DNA of 64,000 bases, from assembly GCA_023460795.1 (NCBI GenBank), contig JAEWPC010000049.1:62001-126000 (forward strand), read 5' to 3'. The translations under genes and the position numbers were made by a program. Shown one piece after another: positions 23,273-31,060 of this stretch (position 1 is its first letter; the number at the start of each line of letters is the position of its first letter). This DNA is from Bacillota bacterium. Lineage in GTDB: Bacteria; Bacillota; Bacilli; Paenibacillales; Paenibacillaceae. The notes beneath the pieces are model-generated. The model did not search any database, had not been told where the DNA came from, and was given only the letters and a program-made list of their open reading frames with translations.

Positions 23273-25483
23273 ATGCAAGCTGCCGAGAACACGGTTGTTG
23301 TTCTGCCTAGGAGGCGACGGATCGGGCAATGGTTCAGGCAGCGGCTTGCCGGCATGCTGGCGCTGGATACTCGCCGTCCAAGGGCCGCGATCGCCGGACT
23401 GTGGCTGGTCACCAGTCTGGCGGCGGGCGTGAGCGCTCTTGGATTACCAACCGGCTTCGGAACGATGTTCGACGTCACGACGGGAGTCGCCTTGAATACG
23501 ATCGCGATGCCGCTCGCAGCATGGGTCATTGCCGTGTTGCTCGCGCTTGTCGGCCTGCGGTTGCCTAGATTTGCGGTTGGCAGCGCGCTCTATTCGGGCG
23601 TGCTCCTCTTTTTCATTCTCCTATTCACCGAGTTTGCGTGGCTTGGTGCGGTTATCTATGCGGTGGCGTTCACGCTAATAGCGGCAGGAGCCGGTTTGCT
23701 TGGGGATACGGCGATTCGATCGCGAAGGAACGCGGTGGTCGTCGGCGGTTCGATTATCGTCTTAGGTTCGGGGATCTGGGCGGCCGGGACGTTGGACCGC
23801 CCGACTGCGGGCGATGGTGCGGACAGAGGGGAAGTCCAAGCGCTGGCGACGGTCATGGAGAATCCTTCCGAGCTCGGCGAATATCTCATCGATGCGTTCA
23901 CCTACGGCAGCGGAGCGGATAAGCGACGCTCCGAATTCGGTCAAGACGCTGACGAGGTGTCGCAGACCGTCGATGCAAGCGCGTATATCGAGGGCGGCGA
24001 CTGGGTATGGCTGCGCACGAAATTCTGGGGCTTCGACGAATCGAGCTTGCCGCTGAACGGAAGAGTGTGGATGCCGCAAGGAGAAGGTCCGTTTCCGGTC
24101 GTCCTGATGGTGCACGGCAATCACCTGATGGAGCAATTCTCGGACGAAGGATACGGTTATCTAGGCGAATTGCTGGCCAGCCGAGGCGTTATCGCGATTT
24201 CCGTAGACGAGAATTTCTTGAACTTCTCGGCTTGGAGCGGCATTCCGGACCAAGACATGAAGCTGCGGGCTTGGATGCTGCTGAAGCACATCGGCCAGCT
24301 GCAGCAGTTCGCGGCGGACACGACTTCGCGGTTTTACGGCAAAATCGATTTTCGGCAAATCGCTCTGATCGGCCACTCCCGCGGGGGTCAGGCGGTCGCG
24401 ATGGCTGCCGACCGGGTACAATGGTTTTCCTATGATGCGGGGCTTCCTCTTGCGTCCTCGTATCAGATTAAAGGAGTCGTCGCCATCGCGCCGACGGACA
24501 CGTACGTCGATGGCCGTCAAGCGAAGCTGCACGATATCTCCTATCTGACGCTTCAAGGCGCCAAGGACGCCGATCTCGTGAACTTCAACGGCGATCGCCA
24601 ATACTCGCGGGTCGATATCGCCGAAGGCGCCGACGCATTCAAAACATCGCTCTATATCGCGGGGGCGAACCATAGCCAGTTCAATACGGCTTGGGGCGAG
24701 TTCGACAACTCGTTCCCGGGCAGGCTGTTCGTTCGTCCGACCGGCAAGCTTGAGCCCGGCGCGCAGCGTCAGATCGCCAAGACGTACGTATCGGCGTTCA
24801 TGGAGACGCTGTTCCATAAGGACGAGCAATATCGCTCGCTCTTCCGCGATTACCGGACGGGGTTGAGGATTCTACCTAGTACGGCTTACTACAGCCAGTA
24901 TCAGGACGGGCAGTTCCGCCTGCTTGCGGATTACGAAGGGGACGATCGTGCCAGGCCCGGACCGCAGGTATCCGCCGAAGCCGTCGGCTTGACCGATTGG
25001 CGGCATATCGAGTTGCAGAATCGGCAGCTTCAGAATACGGGTGACCAAGGCTTGCTGCTGAAGTGGGACGCGGAAGGGACGTACTCCGTTCGGGTTGCAT
25101 CCTCCGGTACAACGCTCGATGAAGGATCGAAGCTGGCGTTCTCCATCGCTAGATTAGACGGCGGCTCCTCTTCGAACGGTACGATTTCGATAAAGGTGAA
25201 AGATCGCGCCGGCGTCGCCGTAAGCCTGCCGTTGTCCCGTTTCGCCGATGTGCTGTCTTCGCCGCCGACGGATTTTACTTGGCTCCCGTGGATGGAGGCC
25301 GCCCTATCGGACGGCAAGTTCGCGGGCGATACGGAGACGGTCTATCAGACGGTCGAACTGTCGCTAAGCGCGTTCGAGGACGAGGGCCCCGACTTTACGC
25401 CGTCCGAGTGGGAGGAGCTGACGCTTCGCTTCGACGGCGGACCCGGCAGCGTGCTAATCGACGACTTAGGCCTCATCCCATAG
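23273..25483 (+). CDS. Membrane-anchored alpha/beta hydrolase with C-terminal beta domain
   Basis: 736 aa. GGGGG seven bases upstream favours ATG 23273 over the GTG at 23264. Residues 40-170 hold about five membrane segments. The hydrolase domain (about 235-530) has MVHGNHLMEQFSDEGYGYLG as oxyanion/entry region, nucleophile elbow GHSRGG (Ser369), and a likely catalytic His467 in GANHSQF. It resembles the chlorophyllase/PET-hydrolase-like serine hydrolases. The last ~170 residues look like a beta-sandwich of carbohydrate-binding type. Probably an envelope-facing esterase or lipase; the substrate is unknown. Confidence 0.8.
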   Translation: MQAAENTVVVLPRRRRIGQWFRQRLAGMLALDTRRPRAAIAGLWLVTSLAAGVSALGLPTGFGTMFDVTTGVALNTIAMPLAAWVIAVLLALVGLRLPRFAVGSALYSGVLLFFILLFTEFAWLGAVIYAVAFTLIAAGAGLLGDTAIRSRRNAVVVGGSIIVLGSGIWAAGTLDRPTAGDGADRGEVQALATVMENPSELGEYLIDAFTYGSGADKRRSEFGQDADEVSQTVDASAYIEGGDWVWLRTKFWGFDESSLPLNGRVWMPQGEGPFPVVLMVHGNHLMEQFSDEGYGYLGELLASRGVIAISVDENFLNFSAWSGIPDQDMKLRAWMLLKHIGQLQQFAADTTSRFYGKIDFRQIALIGHSRGGQAVAMAADRVQWFSYDAGLPLASSYQIKGVVAIAPTDTYVDGRQAKLHDISYLTLQGAKDADLVNFNGDRQYSRVDIAEGADAFKTSLYIAGANHSQFNTAWGEFDNSFPGRLFVRPTGKLEPGAQRQIAKTYVSAFMETLFHKDEQYRSLFRDYRTGLRILPSTAYYSQYQDGQFRLLADYEGDDRARPGPQVSAEAVGLTDWRHIELQNRQLQNTGDQGLLLKWDAEGTYSVRVASSGTTLDEGSKLAFSIARLDGGSSSNGTISIKVKDRAGVAVSLPLSRFADVLSSPPTDFTWLPWMEAALSDGKFAGDTETVYQTVELSLSAFEDEGPDFTPSEWEELTLRFDGGPGSVLIDDLGLIP

Positions 25484-25497
25484 AAGGAGATAAACCC

Positions 25498-25539
25498 AAA
25501 AATCCGACCATGCCTCTTTAGAGGCGCGGTCGGATTTTT
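25498..25539 (+). terminator. Terminator of the hydrolase gene
   Basis: AAAAATCCGACC (25498-25509) pairs with GGTCGGATTTTT (25529-25540); an inner GCCTC/GAGGC pair extends the stem. Confidence 0.88.
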
Positions 25540-25570
25540 ATGGTTGCTCAGGAAATTATGACTCACTGTT

Positions 25571-25858
25571 CTGCGGTATCGCAGACCGTTACAGCGGCGC
25601 GGTTGCGAGAGTTACGTCTCCAACGGTGTCACAGACCACTACAGCGACACTGGTGCGGAAGTTTGTTCTACAACGGTACCGCAGACCACTGCAGCGGCGC
25701 GATTGCGAGAGTTACGTCTACAACGGTGCCACAGACCGCTGCAGCGACACTGATGCGGAAGTTTGTTCTACAACGGTACCGCAGACCGTTACAGCGGCGC
25801 GATTGCGAAAGTTTGTTCTACAACGGTGCCACAGACCGCTGCAGCGACACTGGTGCGA
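25571..25858 (-). repeat. Tandem array, six 50-bp units with a minus-sense hairpin
   Basis: The sequence RCAGACC recurs at 25581, 25631, 25681, 25731, 25781 and 25831, exactly 50 bp apart, with two alternating unit types. Read on the minus strand, units carry CTGCAGCGG, a 9-nt loop, then CCGTTGTAG, a 9-bp stem with G.U pairs. Units 3-6 pair fully, unit 2 has one mismatch and unit 1 is degenerate. On the plus strand the G.U pairs become A-C mismatches. The array begins right after the stop of the minus-strand GNAT gene. It shares its hairpin with the array at 47731. Confidence 0.88.
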
Positions 25859-25870
25859 TTTTTTTGGTTT

Positions 25871-26332
25871 TTATGCCAAAGATTTCTCGAACAGAATGAC
25901 GTTGAAGCCGTCTACGACGGCGGGGCCGATCTCCTCGTATCCGTTGCTATTGAACAAGGCGTGCGCTCCGTACTGATTGTGCAGTGCATCGAGGGTGATG
26001 CGGAGGAAGCCCAGCTCCTTGGCTCTTTCCTCGAGTCTGTTCAGCATCAGTCGGCCATAGCCTTTCCGCTGATGCTCCGGATGGATGCGCAATCGCTTAA
26101 TTTCCGCTCTCTCGTCATCCAGCTTTTTCACGCCGCCCATTGCAATGACTTGCCCCCGCACTCCGATCCCGACGAGAAAGTCGCCTCCGCTCTGCAAATA
26201 TTGCTCCTCTATGTGGAAAATATCGTGGTAATGCTGGTGAGTCGGCTCGACGCCGGCTTCGGAGATGACAAGCAGATGAACGCGCCAGACATGATCGTGG
26301 TCAACCGTGGAATACCGTCTAATCGTAATCAT
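25871..26332 (-). CDS. GNAT-family N-acetyltransferase
   Basis: 153 aa. The GNAT fold is shown by VIAMGGVKKLDDERAEIKRL (strands 3-4), the acetyl-CoA pyrophosphate loop HQRKGYGRLML, and LDALHNQYGAHALFNSNGYEE (motif B with the final Gly-Tyr-Glu). It transfers an acetyl group from acetyl-CoA to an amine; the substrate cannot be told. GGAGGG precedes ATG 26332. The 50-bp repeat array begins directly after its stop codon and no ordinary terminator is seen between. Confidence 0.88.
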   Translation of the reverse strand: MITIRRYSTVDHDHVWRVHLLVISEAGVEPTHQHYHDIFHIEEQYLQSGGDFLVGIGVRGQVIAMGGVKKLDDERAEIKRLRIHPEHQRKGYGRLMLNRLEERAKELGFLRITLDALHNQYGAHALFNSNGYEEIGPAVVDGFNVILFEKSLA

Positions 26333-26355
26333 TACGAACCCTCCATCCTATCTAT

Positions 26356-26372
26356 TTTGTTATGTAATATAA
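26356..26372 (-). promoter_or_regulatory. Short dyad in the GNAT/histidine kinase intergenic region
   Basis: TGTTAT-GTAAT-ATAACA is a 6-bp-arm dyad 24 bp upstream of the GNAT start in AT-rich sequence, where its promoter should be. It may be an operator. The remaining sequence to 26530 shows no clear gene. Confidence 0.3.
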
Positions 26373-26541
26373 CATATATATGCCAAATAGAGAACGTTTT
26401 CCTCTGAACTAATCAATTATGTTAGTAAACCATACATACAAGACGTGTTAATTTGTAAATAATTCCCGAATAGTGAAGGGGAATGAAGGTTGATGTCGTA
26501 TATATTCAATAACCGCATGACTCTATGTCCGGAGGATGAAC

Positions 26542-27795
26542 ATGTCGCTAGATACGCTCTTATTTCACGTTCTCATCGTTCTCGCGCCGACTCTTATCGC
26601 CAGTCTGATCTACGATAAGCATGCCATAGGCGCGTCTCCCTATTTCATAGGCGGGTTGAACGGCCTCGCGGCTGCTTTGTGCGTCCTTAATCCTTATACG
26701 ATATACGGATTGCATTGGGATCTGCGATTTATGCCTTTCATCGTGGCGTGCGTATACGGGGGGACTTACGCGGGGGGGTTCGTGTGGGCGGCGATTACGG
26801 CAGTGCGCGTGTATCAAGGAGGGGACGCGCTGCTCTTCGATCTGGCCAGCATCTCGATCGCGGTCGCGTTGCCGTTGCTCTTGAGCTTTCTGAACCGTCG
26901 CCATCCGGATAAAATGCGTCGCATCCAGGTCGTGCTAGCGATTGCGATCTGGGTCGGTATCGTTAAGCTGCTGACGCTCGTCGCCTATCGTTATCTGGAG
27001 GACTTTACGGGACCGTTCGTTACGGGGAGCATGCAGAACATGTTTATTACGCCGATGATCTATGCATCCGTGTTCTTCTTCGCTTACATGCTCAACGAAG
27101 GAATGATTCAACGAAGACGAATGAAGCTGGAGATTGCCCGCGCGGAGAAGTTGAATGCCCTAGGAGAAATCGCGGCCTCGATCGCCCATGAGATTCGCAA
27201 CCCGCTTACGGTCGTCAAAGGGTTCCTGCAGTTGATCAAGCAGAGAGACACCGGTCCGTCGGCGGCTTATATCCCGTTGATCTTGAACGAGCTTGCCCGG
27301 GCCGAAACGATATTGAACGAATATTTGAGCTACGCGAAGCCTCATCTCATTACGAGCGAACGCGTTCAGGTCGCGGCGGTGATCGAGAACATCGTCATGC
27401 TGCTCGAGCCGTTATCCATTATCCAAGGGGTTCAGCTCGAAAGCCGGTTATCCGTGAATCCGCACGTATCCGGGGACCGCAATCAGCTCCAACAGGCGCT
27501 TATGAATGTGACGAAGAACGCGATCGAGGCAACGCCTTCGGGAGGCAAGGTGACCGTTCAGCTCACGAACGACGCAGAGTGGGTTTACGTGAAAATATCC
27601 GATACCGGCCGAGGGATGAGCAAGGAGCATCTCGACCGGCTCGGAACGCTGTTCTATTCCACGAAGGACAAGGGGACGGGGCTTGGCACGACGGTAGCGT
27701 GGCAAATTATCCGCAACATGAACGGGACGATCCATTATGAGAGCAAGCTCAACGTCGGCACGGAAGCGCTCATTAAGCTGCCGATCGCCAAATAA
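26542..27795 (+). CDS. Sensor histidine kinase, 5TM-Lyt type
   Basis: 417 aa from ATG 26542, six bases after GGAGG; the ATG at 26536 touches the site. Residues 1-190 hold five to six membrane segments with YFIGGLNGLAAALCVL and YGGTYAGGFVWAAITAV, the 5TMR-LYT sensor pattern. HisKA follows with phospho-acceptor SIAHEIRNPLTVVKGFL, then HATPase with NAIEATPSGG (N box), ISDTGRGMS (G1) and GTGLGTTVAWQI (G2). It resembles the sporulation kinase group (KinB/KinD-like). No response regulator is adjacent, so it is an orphan kinase; a role in the phosphorelay is a guess. Confidence 0.88.
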   Translation: MSLDTLLFHVLIVLAPTLIASLIYDKHAIGASPYFIGGLNGLAAALCVLNPYTIYGLHWDLRFMPFIVACVYGGTYAGGFVWAAITAVRVYQGGDALLFDLASISIAVALPLLLSFLNRRHPDKMRRIQVVLAIAIWVGIVKLLTLVAYRYLEDFTGPFVTGSMQNMFITPMIYASVFFFAYMLNEGMIQRRRMKLEIARAEKLNALGEIAASIAHEIRNPLTVVKGFLQLIKQRDTGPSAAYIPLILNELARAETILNEYLSYAKPHLITSERVQVAAVIENIVMLLEPLSIIQGVQLESRLSVNPHVSGDRNQLQQALMNVTKNAIEATPSGGKVTVQLTNDAEWVYVKISDTGRGMSKEHLDRLGTLFYSTKDKGTGLGTTVAWQIIRNMNGTIHYESKLNVGTEALIKLPIAK

Positions 27796-27807
27796 GGAAG
27801 CCCTGCG

Positions 27808-28722
27808 TTAACCCCGCTTATTCTCGTATATGGCTAAGCGTTGATGGACAACCCCGAGCAGCGGCGCAGGGATTCGATGCTTGCGAGCGAGCTCGAGCAA
27901 GTAGCCGTGAATGTGCGATCCCTCGGTAGGCAATCCGCTTAGCATATCCCGCAGCATGGACGATGTGCTGCCATAAGACATTCCTTCCACGGCTTTCGCG
28001 TTAAGCTCGGCCATATTCTCGGGAATCTCGCCTCCGGCGGCTTTAATAATCCCGGCGATTTCATCGAAAATGCGCTTGAACCATTCGATCCCTTCGCCCG
28101 CGTCGCGAATCTCGCCCACGGTCGCTTGGAACAGCGTCGTCAATCCGGACAGGCCGCTGATGAACGAATACTTCTCCCACAACGAGCGGCGGATGTCCGA
28201 GCTTTCGGTCAGCACGCGGGCGGCGGACAACGTTTGCTTGATCCGTCCGTACAGCTCGCCTTGAAGATCGGCGAACGGGCCGTATAGGAACGAGTAGAAA
28301 GGACTCATGTGGACGATCGCTCCGTCAGCGTCAAGCGTCGATTCGATTCGCGCGACGCCGCCGAGCAACGGTTGCCCCGGATAAGCCTCGGCGATGTCGT
28401 TCATGTGCTTGTATCCATTGAGGAAAGGCAACAATGCCGTACGCGCGTGAAGGTACGGCTTAATCTGCGCTAATACGCCCGGAAGTCCGTAAGCTTTGCA
28501 AGCGATGATGACCAGATCGAACGGAGCGCTCTCGTCGCCGGCGACGATCAGCTTCGGGTGCCCCGCATAATCGCCTCGCGGGCTGCGGACGACGAGACCG
28601 CCGGAGAGCAGCTTCGCTTTCCTGGCTTCGCGGACGAGTAACGTGACGTCCAATCCATCCTCGATCATTCTCGCCGCGATATATCCTCCGACGGCGCCTG
28701 CGCCAACGACTAGTATTCTCAT
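27808..28722 (-). CDS. Ketopantoate reductase-like (ApbA/PanE family) protein
   Basis: 304 aa from ATG 28722 with AGAGGGAG upstream. Rossmann start MRILVVGAGAVGGYIAARM (NADPH), VIIACKAYGLP, and a C-terminal helical domain with KYSFISGLSGLTTLFQATVGE. True PanE makes pantoate for coenzyme A, but this branch has many paralogues and the usual catalytic Lys region is not obvious, so a general 2-oxoacid reductase is a safer call. It lies 23 bp after the MocR gene in the same direction. Confidence 0.8.
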   Translation of the reverse strand: MRILVVGAGAVGGYIAARMIEDGLDVTLLVREARKAKLLSGGLVVRSPRGDYAGHPKLIVAGDESAPFDLVIIACKAYGLPGVLAQIKPYLHARTALLPFLNGYKHMNDIAEAYPGQPLLGGVARIESTLDADGAIVHMSPFYSFLYGPFADLQGELYGRIKQTLSAARVLTESSDIRRSLWEKYSFISGLSGLTTLFQATVGEIRDAGEGIEWFKRIFDEIAGIIKAAGGEIPENMAELNAKAVEGMSYGSTSSMLRDMLSGLPTEGSHIHGYLLELARKHRIPAPLLGVVHQRLAIYENKRG

Positions 28723-28745
28723 ATGTACGCCACTCCCTCTACTCG

Positions 28746-30209
28746 TCATAATGAATTAACCCCATCATAATCCTTGAACCATGCTCCTGCCAATCTGCTT
28801 ATGGCTTCATCGATCGTATGCTCGTTCAGCCCGCCGAAACCGAGCATCAAGTACGACTGCGGACATAACGAAGGCGAAGACCACTGAACCGCCGGCGAAT
28901 AAACTCGGATACCGGCCTTCAATGCGAGCTCGATAAGCTCGCCGCCGGGAATATTCGCCTTTACGTCGATCAGCAGGTGCAGCCCCGCCTTCTGTCCGAT
29001 AATCTCGATTCGATCGCCCATATGGCGCTGCAAGGCTGCCAGCAACGTCCGATGCTTCAACTGGTACAACCGCCTCATCTTCCGCACGTGACGCCCGAAG
29101 TGTCCTTCGCGCATGAAGCGCAACATCGCTCGCTGGATAAGCGGAGAGACGGGCTGGCTGTAAGCCCATAGCTTCTCGCGCACGGATCGGGCGATCGGCT
29201 CCGGCAATACGACATAGCTGAGTCTGGCAGCGGGAAGGAACGACTTCGACAGCGTGCCGAGATAGATCACGCGATCGTGACGGTCCAGCGCTTTCAGGGC
29301 GGGAATAGGCTGGCCGACATACCGGAATTCGCTGTCGTAATCGTCTTCGATGATCAGCGCGTTCTTCTCGTCGGCCCATTGAAGCAGCTTGTTCCTCCTC
29401 TGAATCGGCAGGACCATGCCGAGCGGGAACTGGTGCGAGGGCGTAACGTATACGGCGGATATGTCCGAATTGTACAAGCGGTCGACTCGAATGCCGTCCG
29501 CGTCTAGCGGAACGTGAACGAGCCGGCATCCGTGGCCGGACAGGGAGGTTCTGACCCCGTTGTAGCCGGGATCTTCCATGGCTACCCGCTCGCCTTGAAG
29601 CGGGATCAACTGACACAGCATGCTGATGGACTGCTGCGTCCCCGCGCAGATGACGATTTGGCTAGCCGTACACTGGACTCCGCGCGATTGGTAGAGGTAG
29701 CTCGCGATTTCCGAGCGAAGCTCCGCTTCCCCTTGCGGATGCCCGTAATCGAGCACTTGGCGCGGATTCGAGTCGTTCAGCGCTTCTAGCAAGCATCGCT
29801 TCCACGCGCCCATGGGGAATCGCTCCATCTCGACGTCGCCGTACCGGAAATCGAATGCGACGCCGGCGTCGTCCGCGGAGGGAGAGGATAACGAGGCGTC
29901 CAATCCGCGCCATTCCGGCGGGGTCTTCCGCTTGCTTGACTGCGGCAGGGCGGGAGGTTCTTCGACCTGAAGCGCGAATAGGCCGCTCCGGCTGCGGCTT
30001 TCCGCATAGCCTTCGGCGATGAGCTGTTGGTACGCCGTCTCGACCGTGTTTTTGCTTACCTTCAGATGCGCGGACAGGGCAAGGATGGCGGGCAGCTTCG
30101 TACCGGCCGAGATCGCGCCGGCTTCGATTTCGCCGCGAATATAGGCATATAGCTGGAGGTACAGCGGATGCCCGCTTGCTTTGTCCAGCGTCGGCGTTAA
30201 CGTGATCAT
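28746..30209 (-). CDS. MocR-family regulator (GntR helix-turn-helix plus PLP aminotransferase fold)
   Basis: 487 aa. N-terminal GntR winged helix (about 10-78: LYLQLYAYIRGEIEAGAIS, TKLPAILALSAHLKVSKNTVETAYQQL) joined to a type I aminotransferase domain. The PLP lysine is in YLGTLSKSFLPAARLSY and the EDDYDSEFR Asp contacts the ring nitrogen. MocR proteins such as PdxR and GabR activate divergent genes in response to PLP or an amine. Here the divergent target is a pyridoxamine-phosphate-oxidase-like gene, which fits a vitamin B6 link. The PanE-like gene follows in the same operon. Confidence 0.92.
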   Translation of the reverse strand: MITLTPTLDKASGHPLYLQLYAYIRGEIEAGAISAGTKLPAILALSAHLKVSKNTVETAYQQLIAEGYAESRSRSGLFALQVEEPPALPQSSKRKTPPEWRGLDASLSSPSADDAGVAFDFRYGDVEMERFPMGAWKRCLLEALNDSNPRQVLDYGHPQGEAELRSEIASYLYQSRGVQCTASQIVICAGTQQSISMLCQLIPLQGERVAMEDPGYNGVRTSLSGHGCRLVHVPLDADGIRVDRLYNSDISAVYVTPSHQFPLGMVLPIQRRNKLLQWADEKNALIIEDDYDSEFRYVGQPIPALKALDRHDRVIYLGTLSKSFLPAARLSYVVLPEPIARSVREKLWAYSQPVSPLIQRAMLRFMREGHFGRHVRKMRRLYQLKHRTLLAALQRHMGDRIEIIGQKAGLHLLIDVKANIPGGELIELALKAGIRVYSPAVQWSSPSLCPQSYLMLGFGGLNEHTIDEAISRLAGAWFKDYDGVNSL

Positions 30210-30325
30210 GCCACACTCCCTCTGACCCCAATAAATTGATTAATTCTGTCACTTTCGAAGGGGTTAATGCTCTCGTATACTGATTCTAACATATATCGAG
30301 CTTAGGATTGAGGGGAGAGTTGTCC

Positions 30326-30862
30326 ATGTTCACCGTTAGACTGGCCAAACGCGAATGTACGGACCCGAGCAAGATCGAGCATTTTCTCAAACATGCGCAA
30401 ACCGGATTTCTAGGAATGTCGTCAGGAGATCAACCGTACGTCGTACCGATGAATTATACATGGTGGAACGGCGCGATCTACGTACACGGGGCCGAGGAAG
30501 GGAGGCGGGCGAACTGCTTGCGCGCGAACGCCAACGTGTGCTTCACGATCAGCGAGCATTACGGTACGATGACTTCGCCGGTTCCCGCCCATACGGATAC
30601 GGCGTATATGAGCGTCGTCATCGACGGCCGCGCATCGTTCGTGACAGACATCGATGAAGCCACCGGGGCGATGCAAAGCATGCTGGACAAATACGTACCC
30701 GGTTTCTACTACCAGCCGCTCGCCAGCAGCCACGTCGAGAAGTATCGCTCCTCCCTGGGGAGCAAGACGGCGATCATGAAGGTCGAGCCGATCGCGATTA
30801 CCGCCAAGGAGAACGCGCCGGTCCAAGAGCAGATGTTCCATCCGGGCATGAAGCTTCGTTAA
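30326..30862 (+). CDS. Pyridoxamine 5'-phosphate oxidase-like flavin-binding protein
   Basis: 178 aa from ATG 30326 with GAGGGGAG upstream. The split-barrel FMN fold is shown by HAQTGFLGMSSGDQPYVVPMNY, AIYVHGAEEGRRANCLRAN and VCFTISEH. This is the NimA/PNPOx-like branch, not canonical PdxH. It is divergent from the MocR regulator and probably activated by it: the divergent region has a good -10 (TATACT, 30276-30281) but a poor -35. Confidence 0.82.
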   Translation: MFTVRLAKRECTDPSKIEHFLKHAQTGFLGMSSGDQPYVVPMNYTWWNGAIYVHGAEEGRRANCLRANANVCFTISEHYGTMTSPVPAHTDTAYMSVVIDGRASFVTDIDEATGAMQSMLDKYVPGFYYQPLASSHVEKYRSSLGSKTAIMKVEPIAITAKENAPVQEQMFHPGMKLR

Positions 30863-30881
30863 CCGAATCACGTAACAGCCG

Positions 30882-30913
30882 CGAGTCGCTTCCTAGGGAG
30901 GGCTCGTTTTTTT
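30882..30913 (+). terminator. Terminator after the PNPOx-like gene
   Basis: CGAG-GCTTCC pairs with GGGAGG-CTCG, followed by TTTTTTT. No gene or other clear signal is seen from there to 31060. Confidence 0.65.
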
Positions 30914-31060
30914 GTCGTTTTGGCAGGAAAATAGAGGAATTACGGCGAACGGCGTTGAAAGGGTCAGGAAGAAGAATATTCGAACGAACACCTTCAAGAA
31001 AAGTAATTCCTTTGCGCGGCAACTATGGGCGTACGACTATCGTAGAAGGCAGGGACTTAT

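Noticed and set aside
25540..25976. Plus-strand frames across the 25.6-kb array
   Set aside because: Low-complexity translations of the repeat that run into the antisense of the GNAT gene.
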